DNA of 64,000 nucleotides. It comes from Bacteroidota bacterium. GTDB taxonomy: Bacteria > Bacteroidota > Bacteroidia > Bacteroidales > Lentimicrobiaceae. The number at the start of each line of letters is the position of its first letter. Position 1 is the first letter of the stretch. The stretch is taken from contig WSXX01000002.1 in the NCBI GenBank assembly GCA_009773515.1, positions 186,001 to 250,000 on the forward strand. Direction: 5' to 3'. Of this stretch, positions 53,233 through 63,100 are shown in pieces. A program made the translations under genes and the position numbers. Below the pieces are notes generated by a model. That model ran no database searches and was not told the origin of the DNA. It saw only the letters and a list, made by a program, of their open reading frames with translations.

Positions 53233-54621
53233 TCAGGGCCGCACGAAACGGATGGGGCGAAGTGCGTCACCGCTTTTTCCAACCCAAACAAGGTAAATGC
53301 CGGCAGCCCATGAACCAACATTTATGGTTGCAGAGGTTGATGCGGAATTCAGCGGCAAAATCTCATGACCGTCGATAGAACTTACCCGGTAATCAAATTT
53401 TTCTTTTGACGAACTGAACAGATTTAAAACAGCATTGGACGGGTTAGGATAGATCCGGTAACTTTCTGTCAGCTGTATCTCATTTGTACTTAATGCGCTT
53501 GAAAACAGCCATTTATATGCGTCCGGAAATTCGCGACGCCAGAACCATTCACCGTGCGACCCGTCTACTTTGCCCTCCACCCACAGGTTGAAGCCCGTAA
53601 CACCTTGTTCGTCAATGATGTCGCGCATCTGGTAGATATCGGTCATTATTCCATTCCATTCCAGGGTGCCTGCGACAAAATAAATCCTGAGCCATTCGGG
53701 CAGGGAGAGCGTTTGCAACCAGGCCGGCAGTTCGTTGATGTTAAACCAGAACGAAGGCGAGAGTGCTCCGGCTTTCCCAAAGGTTTCAGGGTATTTTGCC
53801 GCTGCACAAAATGAAATCAATCCCCCCAGCGAGGAACCCATAATTGCGGTATGTTCTGCTTCGGGTTTTGTCCGGTAATTAAGGTCGATGTAAGGCTTAA
53901 GTGTGTTCCGGATGAAATCAATGTACTCATCCCCATCGCCACCTCCATAGGTGGAGTTTGCCCAAAGCGAATACTCAGCATCACGCAGGCCTCCGCCGTT
54001 ATCAATGCCAACAATGATTGCACCAGGATCTCCCGCCAGTTCAAGGTCGCGCATGGATTCATCAATGCCCCACTCTCCGTTATAGGCATGCAAGTCATCA
54101 AAAAGGCTCTGACCATCCTGCATGTAAACCACGCGATAACGTGTATCGGGTGATGAAGCGTAATTCTCGGGCAACCGAACCCAGATTCTCCTGCTGCGGT
54201 TCAACTGTGGCATAAAGAAATCTGCATCCATCAGGGTTACACTGGGCAGAGCCGTACCTGGACCTGCCGGGCCAAGGTCTTCCCATGAGAGAATTGAAAT
54301 GAGCAGGGTATCGAAAGGTTGCACTGTATATTGCCGGTTTGGTATAACGTTACCACTGGCATTCCCTTCCACCGTTGCCCAGGAGCCCCGGGTAAACTTA
54401 CATTGAATGGCGCCCTGAACAGGCAGGGTGATGGACGAATCCCCGTTGATTATTGTACTAAGCATAAAATCAGGATTTGCCGGATTCCAGTCGTTAAAGT
54501 TTCCTGCGAGGTAAATGGGCGCCCCGGGCGGTGAGTTGGCGGGCAGACTTACAATGCGAAAGGTAACCTGCGCTTGGAGCGCAGGTAAAAACCCAATCCA
54601 AAAAATAAGAATACGAAACAT
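53233..54621 (-). CDS. Secreted esterase-D-like hydrolase with N-terminal glycan-binding-like domain and T9SS signal
   Basis: The signal peptide (to about residue 18) is followed by a CBM20/E-set-like domain (IYLAGNFNDWNPANPDF, 36-52). An alpha/beta-hydrolase of the esterase D/enterochelin-esterase type follows, with nucleophile Ser264 in GSSLGG and His356 in DGSHGEWFWRR. The C-terminal 80 residues (from YRIYPNPSN, about 388) are a type A sorting domain for type IX secretion, so the enzyme should be exported to the surface. 462 residues. Likely acts on an ester of a plant or microbial polymer; the substrate is inferred only from architecture. It follows the ferredoxin-fold-like gene by 64 bp. 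Confidence 0.88.
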   Translation of the reverse strand: MFRILIFWIGFLPALQAQVTFRIVSLPANSPPGAPIYLAGNFNDWNPANPDFMLSTIINGDSSITLPVQGAIQCKFTRGSWATVEGNASGNVIPNRQYTVQPFDTLLISILSWEDLGPAGPGTALPSVTLMDADFFMPQLNRSRRIWVRLPENYASSPDTRYRVVYMQDGQSLFDDLHAYNGEWGIDESMRDLELAGDPGAIIVGIDNGGGLRDAEYSLWANSTYGGGDGDEYIDFIRNTLKPYIDLNYRTKPEAEHTAIMGSSLGGLISFCAAAKYPETFGKAGALSPSFWFNINELPAWLQTLSLPEWLRIYFVAGTLEWNGIMTDIYQMRDIIDEQGVTGFNLWVEGKVDGSHGEWFWRREFPDAYKWLFSSALSTNEIQLTESYRIYPNPSNAVLNLFSSSKEKFDYRVSSIDGHEILPLNSASTSATINVGSWAAGIYLVWVGKSGDALRPIRFVRP

Positions 54622-54662
54622 CGGCTTAGATTTAAAGTGGCGAAAATTGCATTTGTAAAGTA

Positions 54663-54700
54663 TTTGGTGATGAGTACATTGTGCACTATTTCGCCGGTGG
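54663..54700. repeat. 3'-flank direct repeat, copy B
   Basis: Overlaps the last five codons and stop of the 258-residue protein gene; 33 of 38 positions match copy A about 1.47 kb away in the same orientation. Confidence 0.75.
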
Positions 54701-55462
54701 ATTATGGCTCAGGTCTGCGTCACGTTTTAACAGATATGACCATGACTCTTTAATTGATTCGCGGAATTCGGCCTGGAGTTGATCTCTTTTTTCCTTACCG
54801 TTGGCTTTTTCGTAGAGATCCCAAACATTTTCCCTGTCCACATCCAGCGCGGCAAAGTTTGCAAAAGGAGTAGCTACGAAGAAATCAGCAACATCTTTAC
54901 TGCCTCCCATATAGCTATACCAGAAGCCACGTGATGATCCTTCTGCTTTGGCGGTAGCAGCTGTAACTTCTTTTACAATTTCTCTGAATCTCATTCCGTT
55001 GTTCACCTGCCATGAGGTTACCCATAAAACCGGGTCAGGATTGGGATACGCTTTGCTGTATTCCGGAATAAACCTGGCAAAATTGCTTTCGGCTGATTCG
55101 ATGTTCGGATTGATCAGATTCCTCACGAGATCACGACAGTTCTTCCCATCATCACTGGTATCATCCATTTCAGCCCAGTTGGCCATCCTGGAAGTCAAAA
55201 TATAAACATTTCCCTCACCATTCATCCTTTTCCAGATACTCCATGTCCATTCGCCTTTGTTTTCAATATAACATGCTTTCCAGGCTTTTACTCCCTCACG
55301 AAACTGCACATCGTGGCCAGGCTTTACGGTGAATTCAGTCATTGAAAGGATGAATCCTTTTTCGGTTGCCTGTGCATTAACTTCATTGCTGAATAATGTT
55401 GAAAAAGCAACAAGCAGTGTTGCAAACATGAATTTTGCAAAGTGTACTTTTATTGTTTTCAT
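54686..55462 (-). CDS. Secreted protein with tandem ABM/NIPSNAP-like halves
   Basis: A cleavable signal peptide (to about residue 31, FSNEVNAQA) precedes two related halves. Half 1 runs from GFILSMTEFTVKPGHDVQFREGVKAWK to about 115. Half 2 runs from LWVTSWQVNNGMRFREIVKEV to about 235. Each has the beta-strand / long-helix order of dimeric ferredoxin-like (ABM, NIPSNAP) domains, so one chain may form an internal barrel dimer. No enzymatic function can be assigned. First gene downstream of the HTCS regulator, behind a consensus -7 box and a direct-repeat site. Confidence 0.75.
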   Translation of the reverse strand: MKTIKVHFAKFMFATLLVAFSTLFSNEVNAQATEKGFILSMTEFTVKPGHDVQFREGVKAWKACYIENKGEWTWSIWKRMNGEGNVYILTSRMANWAEMDDTSDDGKNCRDLVRNLINPNIESAESNFARFIPEYSKAYPNPDPVLWVTSWQVNNGMRFREIVKEVTAATAKAEGSSRGFWYSYMGGSKDVADFFVATPFANFAALDVDRENVWDLYEKANGKEKRDQLQAEFRESIKESWSYLLKRDADLSHNPPAK

Positions 55463-55541
55463 AAGATGTAATGATTTGATTTTCTGCCTACTCTTTGTTA
55501 AAGGATTTTCGGCTTGCTCCCCATTTCGAACTGTACTGGAG

Positions 55542-55549
55542 CAAAGGTA
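55542..55549 (-). promoter_or_regulatory. -7 box TACCTTTG for the HTCS target operon
   Basis: Exact TAnnTTTG match on the minus strand, 80 bp upstream of the 258-residue protein start and directly downstream of two AGGACTTTT repeats. Confidence 0.6.
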
Positions 55550-55572
55550 ATTCGGGTGGCTGCGGAAGTGGT

Positions 55573-55602
55573 AGGACTTTTAACCCATAGTGCAGGACTT
55601 TT
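55573..55602 (-). promoter_or_regulatory. Putative AraC/HTCS operator: AAAAGTCCT direct repeat
   Basis: AAAAGTCCT (minus strand) occurs at 55594-55602 and 55573-55581, a 21-bp period equal to two helical turns, the spacing expected for an AraC-type dimer on direct repeats. It ends 23 bp upstream of the -7 box, covering the -33 region. Confidence 0.6.
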
Positions 55603-55696
55603 CTGGCAGACATGCAATGCATAAAGGTTGAAGCACCACCTGACTTAAGGCTGGTAAGTGAATCGTGGAGCAGAAAACCGGGAAAATTTGTGCTGC

Positions 55697-58600
55697 TTAG
55701 CCGGGCGTTGTGTATTCCGAAGGGCTGCATCCAAATTGTTTTTTGAATGCACGTGAAAAATAGGCATTGTCATTAAAGCCTACTTTATAGCAAATTTCGG
55801 AAACCGACCCGGCTTTTTGAACAAGCAGGTCTGCTGCCCTCTGAAGGCGGAAAGAACGGATCAGCTGACCGGGAGGTTGGTCAATCAGGGCATTGAGTTT
55901 ACGGTTGAGTTGTGTGACACTCATACTTACATTTTCTGCAAGCACTTCCACTGAGAATTTTTCATCTCCGAAATTTGACTCAATGGTTTGGATAATTTTT
56001 TCCAGAAACGCCTGATCAGCCGAAACAACGCTCACCTCAGACGGTTTGATAATCATCGACTTACTGAAACGTTTGCGCAATTGTGTGCGCTGAAGAATAA
56101 GGTTTTTGACTGTAGCCCTCAGTTCTTTTGCACTAAATGGTTTGGTAAGGTAGGCATCAACCCCTGATTCAAGGCCTTCAATTTTATCATCAAGTCCACC
56201 CCTGGCAGTTAACATGATTGTTGGGATATGGCTGGTTTTTTCATCCATCCTGAGGGCTTTACAAAACTGGTATCCATCCATTTTTGGCATCATAACATCA
56301 GTAATGATAAGATCAGGAACCAATTCCTGCGCCAGACTTAATCCCTGTTCGCCATGTAATGCCTCAACTGTTGTGTATTCGTCTTTAATTTGGTCGCGAA
56401 TGTAATTGCGCACATCATGGTTATCTTCAACAATGAGTATTATTTTTTTATCGCTCTCCGGTTGCTTGTCCTCATGAGCTCGTGTGTTAAATGGTTCTAC
56501 CACCTCAAATACTGTTTCCGCTTCGTCAGATAAAATTGGTTTAGTCTGCGGCGCCGAATCCGGAGACTTTATCATTTCTGCATTATCACAAGGAAGTGTA
56601 ACAATAAATTCAGCCCCGGAACCAAAGCTGCTGATCACTTTTATAGTTCCTTTGTGCAGCAGAACGAGTTCTTTAGCAAGAGCCAGACCTATTCCTGTTC
56701 CTTCGTGTTCGCGGGTGTTTGATCCATCAACCTGATAGAAGCGGTCAAAAATATTTTCAAGTTTGTCTTCCGGAATACCACAGCCAGTATCTTTTATGCT
56801 GATAACGACCTGATCGTTTTGCTCCAAAGCAATCGTAACCTTAATTTTTCCATTTTCAGGGGTAAATTTGAAAGCATTCGACATGAGATTGTAAAACACT
56901 TTTTCAATTTTATCAGGATCAAAAAGAACCGCGATGTGATTGGAAGTCGTTTCAAATCCGAGTTCAATCTTTTTTGTGGCAGCAAGCGATTCAAACGAGA
57001 AGAAAAGACTTTTCAGGAAAGAGACAATATTATAATTTGCTGCTTTGAGTTCCATGCTGCCAGCCTCTAGTTTTGATAAATCAAGCAACTCATTGATCAG
57101 CGTAAGCAACCTGCGGGCGTTGCGGTTGGCCACCTGAAGTTTTCCTTTTTCTTCTATTGCGATGCCGGACGACATCACACTTTCAATCTGTCCAAGGATA
57201 AGGGTGAGCGGAGTACGGAATTCATGCGAAATGTTGGCAAAAAAGTGTGATTTCATCTGGTCCAGATTCCGCAGCGTTTCTGTTTCAACTTTTTCAAGCT
57301 TGAGCTGGTTTCGGAGCAGAATTCTGGTCATTTCGTAGCGTCTTACCGCAAACAGCCCCAGAAAAAACAGCAGGATGTACAATGAAATTGCCCACCAGGT
57401 AAACCACCATGGCGGCAAAACCTGAAAACTATAGGTAACCGTCTCACTCCAGATGCCATCAGGACTTTTGGCCCTGAGTTTAAAGGTATAAGTTCCCTGC
57501 CTCAGGTTGCTGTATTCAGCCGAAGTCTTATGGCTTAATGGACTCCAATGCTTATCGCTTCCTTCGAGCATAAACTGGTACTGAACCATAAATGGCCTTG
57601 CTGTTTCGATGCCCACGAAATCGAAACTAATAATATTGTGTGTGTAAGGCAATACCAGGTTTTCCGGAATCGCATGGAATGGACTGATCTGGTCAAAACG
57701 GATTTTCCTGAATTTACTGATCAAAGTGTCACGTTCACTTTCACTCAGTTGCTTACCGAAAACACCTAATTCGTTATGCACGTAAGCAGGGATACTTTTT
57801 GGAGATTCTATGACATCACTATTAAAGGCTCGTGCTCTTTGAAGGCTGTGCCAGCTGATGTTTTCATGATTTATGCCTATGTTCTGAATAAAGATACGCG
57901 GAGCCCGGCTATTTCTGCGGACCTTTTTATAGTCAAAACGCACCAGTTTATCACCGGTTCCTGCCCAAACGAATCCACGATTGTCGATGAGCATACTGTA
58001 ATTGTTGCTGATATCCTTTATCGGGTAACCTGTTTTTTGGTTGAAATTTTCAATGCCCCCTTTTGCAAAATGGCTGACTGCAGAATCTAATCCACCTTTG
58101 AGGATTGTTAAGCCCAGGCTGGTACCAATGATTATATTGCCATCTGCATCTTCAAGAATGCCATAAACAACATCGTTTGCAAGGCCATTTGAAGTATTGA
58201 AGTTTTCAAAAATATTCTCAGTGATGGTTGAAACTCCACTTTTAGAAAGCGTATCAATCCATCTGTTGCGAATGATTGAAACACCCCCGCCCCAGCTACC
58301 TATCAGCAAATTGCCCGATTTATCTTCGGTTACGATAGATAATTTGTTGTCGGGAAGTCCCTGTTCTTTTGTGAAATTTATGAAATTTATGCCATCAAAC
58401 CTGCTCAGCCCGCCCCGGGTTGCAAGCCAGATCGCTCCTGTTTTATCTTCATGGATATTCCAGACCGTATTGTTTACAAGACCCTGATTAATGGTGTAAT
58501 TGGTAAATGATTTCCCATCAAATTTGCTTAATCCTCCTTCGTAAGTTCCTGTCCAGATGTTTCCTTTGCTGTCTTCTTTAAGACTTATTACGCCGGATGT

Positions 58601-60100
58601 GATCAGGCCTTGTGCTGTATCATAGGTGGTAACAGATTTACTGTCCCATTTACTTAATCCATAACCGGATCCGAACCACAGGTTTCCTTCCCGATCAACC
58701 AGCATTGTCATGGCATCACTTTCCTTGAGCTGCCCGGCTGTTAAAAAATTGATAAAGAATCCTTTATCCTTTTCTTGCCGGTCTCGCTGGTATTTTGTGA
58801 TTCCACCGTTCTCAGACCCTATCCAGATGTCACCGTTTTTATCTTCGGCAACCGAAAAAACGGTTTTGCCTGAAAGCCCCTCATTGGCCGTATACTCAAT
58901 TGTACTTCTGCCATCAAATCTGCTTAAACCATTGCCCTTGGTGCCAAACCAAATGCTGCCTGCATCGTCTTCAACCATGCAGATTACAACACTTCCAGCC
59001 AATCCCTGCCGGGTTGTGTAGTTTATAAATGAGGCATCCCTTTTCACAAATTCGGAAACACCTTCTTCTGAGGCAAACCAGATATTGCCTGCCCCGTCTT
59101 CCAGGATGGCAATAATCCGATTGCTTACAAGCCCGTCATTTTTGGTATAGTTGACAGTAGCTAAATTTCCGGAGCCAGCTTTTTCAGGATCGAAACATAC
59201 AACGCCATCGTCGGTTCCAAACCAAATCAACCCATCACGGTCTTCCGTCATGCAGTTAATAAAAATGTCATCCAGGCCTATTGATTGTGAATAATCGGTA
59301 AATAAAACCTTTCCCGTTGCATCATCCGAAGGATCATATTTCATAACACCTCGACCAGACGACACCCAGATGCTGCCTTTTTTGTCTTCGATGATAGCCC
59401 GGGTATGATTCTCTGTAAATCCATTCTTCTGATTGTATTGAACAAAGAATGCATCCGCTGTGTCACTGTTTGCGGGCAAATACCTGCACAATCCACGGGC
59501 TGTGGTAAACCATATATTTCCGCGGCTATCTTCAAGTGATTGAAGAACATCATTATCGGGAAGGCCATTTGCTGTGGTAAAGTTTTTAAATGATACACCA
59601 TCATATTTACTTACGCCGCCATAGGTGCTAAACCAGATGTTTCCCCGGCTGTCTTCGGTGATTGCATTGATAAGATTGTGAGGCAAACCATGCGATGAGT
59701 TGTAATTGGTAAAGGATTTCCCATCGTATTTGCTGACGCCGTTGCCGAAAGTTCCGAACCATAGATTCCCGGACTTGTCTTTAAATCCGCACAAAATGCT
59801 GCTTAAAGCCAGGCCGTGGTCGGTGTTGAAGTTCTGCATGGTGACAAAAAATCCGGCCGGTTGTTTAACAGGCATTGGTCTGTCCGATAAATCTAAGGTT
59901 TCAGGAGGAGGAGCGTTGGTTAATAAATGAACCTCCGGCTCTCCTGCTTTTATTACGACCGGAGGGCTGATGGGTTCGGTACGCGAAAATGCATTTTGGC
60001 TGATGGGTTCAGGTGCCGGATTGCAGGCAGCAAGGGAAATGAGCAGCATGCCTGCCCAATAGAAAAAGCCTGTCATTTTTTGCTTATTCAATTTTCCCAT
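55697..60100 (-). CDS. Hybrid two-component system regulator (HTCS): propeller sensor, kinase, receiver, AraC
   Basis: One polypeptide holds the whole pathway. The N-terminus is a lipoprotein-like signal (LISLAAC, Cys26). About 650 residues of Reg_prop repeats (KGNIWTGTYEGGLSKFDGKSF-like, split) and a Y_Y_Y domain form the periplasmic sensor, with a TM near 905. HisKA has His959 (ISHEFRTPLTL); a full HATPase_c, a receiver with Asp1268 (IITDVMMPKMDG) and a C-terminal AraC domain (CYKVGFNDNAYFSRAF, then GCSPSEY) follow. 1467 residues. It starts 37 bp after the upstream kinase gene and probably regulates the operon directly downstream. Confidence 0.95.
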   Translation of the reverse strand: MGKLNKQKMTGFFYWAGMLLISLAACNPAPEPISQNAFSRTEPISPPVVIKAGEPEVHLLTNAPPPETLDLSDRPMPVKQPAGFFVTMQNFNTDHGLALSSILCGFKDKSGNLWFGTFGNGVSKYDGKSFTNYNSSHGLPHNLINAITEDSRGNIWFSTYGGVSKYDGVSFKNFTTANGLPDNDVLQSLEDSRGNIWFTTARGLCRYLPANSDTADAFFVQYNQKNGFTENHTRAIIEDKKGSIWVSSGRGVMKYDPSDDATGKVLFTDYSQSIGLDDIFINCMTEDRDGLIWFGTDDGVVCFDPEKAGSGNLATVNYTKNDGLVSNRIIAILEDGAGNIWFASEEGVSEFVKRDASFINYTTRQGLAGSVVICMVEDDAGSIWFGTKGNGLSRFDGRSTIEYTANEGLSGKTVFSVAEDKNGDIWIGSENGGITKYQRDRQEKDKGFFINFLTAGQLKESDAMTMLVDREGNLWFGSGYGLSKWDSKSVTTYDTAQGLITSGVISLKEDSKGNIWTGTYEGGLSKFDGKSFTNYTINQGLVNNTVWNIHEDKTGAIWLATRGGLSRFDGINFINFTKEQGLPDNKLSIVTEDKSGNLLIGSWGGGVSIIRNRWIDTLSKSGVSTITENIFENFNTSNGLANDVVYGILEDADGNIIIGTSLGLTILKGGLDSAVSHFAKGGIENFNQKTGYPIKDISNNYSMLIDNRGFVWAGTGDKLVRFDYKKVRRNSRAPRIFIQNIGINHENISWHSLQRARAFNSDVIESPKSIPAYVHNELGVFGKQLSESERDTLISKFRKIRFDQISPFHAIPENLVLPYTHNIISFDFVGIETARPFMVQYQFMLEGSDKHWSPLSHKTSAEYSNLRQGTYTFKLRAKSPDGIWSETVTYSFQVLPPWWFTWWAISLYILLFFLGLFAVRRYEMTRILLRNQLKLEKVETETLRNLDQMKSHFFANISHEFRTPLTLILGQIESVMSSGIAIEEKGKLQVANRNARRLLTLINELLDLSKLEAGSMELKAANYNIVSFLKSLFFSFESLAATKKIELGFETTSNHIAVLFDPDKIEKVFYNLMSNAFKFTPENGKIKVTIALEQNDQVVISIKDTGCGIPEDKLENIFDRFYQVDGSNTREHEGTGIGLALAKELVLLHKGTIKVISSFGSGAEFIVTLPCDNAEMIKSPDSAPQTKPILSDEAETVFEVVEPFNTRAHEDKQPESDKKIILIVEDNHDVRNYIRDQIKDEYTTVEALHGEQGLSLAQELVPDLIITDVMMPKMDGYQFCKALRMDEKTSHIPTIMLTARGGLDDKIEGLESGVDAYLTKPFSAKELRATVKNLILQRTQLRKRFSKSMIIKPSEVSVVSADQAFLEKIIQTIESNFGDEKFSVEVLAENVSMSVTQLNRKLNALIDQPPGQLIRSFRLQRAADLLVQKAGSVSEICYKVGFNDNAYFSRAFKKQFGCSPSEYTTPG

Positions 60101-60137
60101 GGTTGATTCCTGTTCTTTTTACATCCTGCCCTGGCAA

Positions 60138-63100
60138 CTAAAAAGGCAACGATAAAATAAAGGTTGTTCCTTCACCTTCAGTAGAATTTACCTGAATCTC
60201 TCCTCCATGCGCCTTCACAATATCGTAGCTCAAACTCAAACCCAATCCGGTACCCTGCCCGGTCGGTTTGGTGGTGAAAAAGGGTTGGAAGATTTTGTCC
60301 ATCACATTTGCCGGAATCCCGCTTCCGTTGTCTTTTACAGAAATTTTTACCATTTTCTGTCCCCCATCAGCCGGCGAAGGGATGACAGCCTCGGTTGTAA
60401 CTGTTACAGTTGGTTCGTAAGCTTCTGATCCTGACAGGTTTTTCTGTTTTTCTGAAACTGCATAGAATGCATTGGTAATCAGATTGAGCAGCACCCGCCC
60501 TATATCCTGCGGAATGATATTGATGTTTCCTATTTTTTCGTCGAAACCGGTTTTCATAATTGCATTGAACGAGCTGTCTTTTGCCCGCAATCCATGAAAG
60601 GCCAGGCGCAAAAACTCATCAAACAAGGCATTGATATCGGTAGGTTCTTTAACTCCGCTGCTGCTGCGGCTGTGATGCAACATCCCTTTAACAATGGCAT
60701 CGGCACGCTTGCCGTGATGGTTGATTTTTTCGAGATTAAGTGCAATATCTTCTGCAATTTCCTTTGCAAACTGTATCGAAGCTTCGGTACCCTTAGCCAG
60801 CTCTTCATTCATTTCACCAATTAACTCTTTACTTACTTCACTGAAATTATTGACGAAGTTCAGTGGATTTTGTATTTCATGGGCAATTCCGGCTGTAAGT
60901 TCGCCCAACGATGCCATTTTTTCAGCATGTATAAGCTGTGCCTGGGTCGATTTCAGCTCAGTTAAAGTGGCTTCAATGCTTTCTTTTACTTTTTCGAGTT
61001 TATTGAAATCTTCATACCGGGCATACGCAATTGAAAAGGCATCGGCCAGTGATTTTATCAGTTGAATCAATTCCTCCGAAAGAGGGTAAGTATTCCCCAC
61101 ATAAAGCATCCCCTGCGTAAAGGGAACGAAATAAAGATCCAGTGCTTCCGGCGGATTTTCCGAACCCTGATAGGTTTCTTTGTTCTGAATCTGCCCCAGT
61201 TCAAGCATAGATTCTGTCCAACGCATAAATTGTTCCTTATTCCAATGCGCTGTAAAAACCAGCCCTTTACGCCAGTGATCAACTGCCTTTGCAGTTATGG
61301 TGCCCGTTTCGATTGGCAGACTCAGCACGCCCAGCGGTTTTACATCCGGAGTTGTGAGGTAAACCTGGACTTTAGACTGTTCTTTATCCACAAAGAAAAC
61401 ACCGCAGCGGATAAAAGGCACATCGAGTGCTTTGAGTTCATTCCAGATAATGGGAGTAATGTGTTCCAGATCGCGTGCGGTCCGCATGCTGGCTATCTGC
61501 CCGCGCACCCTGTCGAGCGACGACCGCTTTATCGCTTCCCGTGCCTGTGCTTCGGCTTTCTGAAGATCGAGAAAGCGCGTGTATGTCTGTCCAAATACCC
61601 CGGAAAACCGTTTAAAAATCTGTGATGTTTCAAGCTGCATTGGTTGTTCTGTAAATGCAAACAAGGCACCTTCCTCAAAAAAGAAAGCATTCTGAAACTG
61701 GCCCGATGGCAAGGATTCTATATCATACTGAATTGGGTAATCTTTCGAATTGTTGATGGCCCTGAAATAATCCTTTAAATCCTCACCTTTCAATTCGTAG
61801 GAATAGCTTTGATCACCGTTTATCCAGCTATGATAAACTTCATGTAACAGCGGGTGAATATTCAGGCCCAGTCGTCCGATAATCAGGGTAGCTTTTCCTT
61901 CACCACTGGATTTCGCAGTCCATGCCTCCATCTGCATCGATTCAAACAGGATTCCTATGCCGCACCTTACGGTTTCAATCCCCAGTTTAACCAATTCGTC
62001 GAACATTACGGCCACGGTATCGCCAACATCCCGGCTGCTGCGCATGGCCATTGTTTTACTGCGGACTCTTTCCAATGCCGCCTCAATCTGCGCTTCCCTG
62101 GCTTGCGCTTCGGCTTTCTGAATGTCCAGAAATCTGCGATAGGCTAAATCAAATACATTGCGGAAACGTTTGAATAAATTGATTTCTTCTTCACTCAGGG
62201 GAGCATAAGTTGAAATGCCCAGCACAACAGGGCCCAATGAATAAAAATAATAATTGAGGGATTGGGCATTCTTCAAAAAACTATCAACATACTGATTGGT
62301 AGTTTTCTGGTATTCATACCAGTCTTGTACTTCTTTGCCTTTTAAGTTTTCCTGAAATAATTCCTCTGCTCCTTGCAGCATTTTATTGGCAAATGAACTC
62401 TGCAGCTCATGATTTTTAAAATCAACTTCAGTAGTCAGTAATTTATCATGCTTTGCATAATACTCGTAGTTGATATAGGTACCTTTGTCTTCGTAAAAGA
62501 TGGCTGTTTGCACATTGCGTATATCCCTGATTCCCAGCTTTTCAGATTCCTGAGAAATAGTAAGACACACTTCAAGCATATCATCGGGTTTTTTCATTCC
62601 AAGGGCTACGGCCCTGACCCTTTCAAGTGATGTTTCTATTTCCAGTTCACGGTTTTTGTTTTCCAGTTCAACTGTTCGTCTTTTTACCGCTTCGCGCAAC
62701 TCCAGATTTTCTTTGCTGATTTTTTCAAAAGCAATGGTTTCGCCTTCCTGCACCCGGGTATCGGGAAAAGAGCCATGCTGCTGCACCACTTTCCAGCCTG
62801 CTTCCGTTTCGCGCATAAAGGTTGATAATCTGATCCCGGAATAGAAATTCCAGTCATCCCCGACCAACAAATAAATATCAGCAAGTTCATTAAAAAGGAT
62901 AAGCCCATCAACCGGAACAGCCTTGATTTTTCTGTTTCTGAGTTCTGCTTTCCCGCCGATCTCCTCCACCTGAGTTCTCACAAAATCCAGACCTGCAGCC
63001 TTCCCGTGGGCAATTTCTGACTCGGAAGTGCCAATCATTTCAAATGCATCATCCAGGGTAGCCGCGAATGTTTTCTCATCCCCACTTAAGTAACTTTCCC

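Noticed and set aside
55488-55730. 80-codon minus-strand frame across the HTCS 3' end and its target promoter
   Set aside because: Overlaps the HTCS coding end in another frame and covers the operator and -7 box; no family resemblance.
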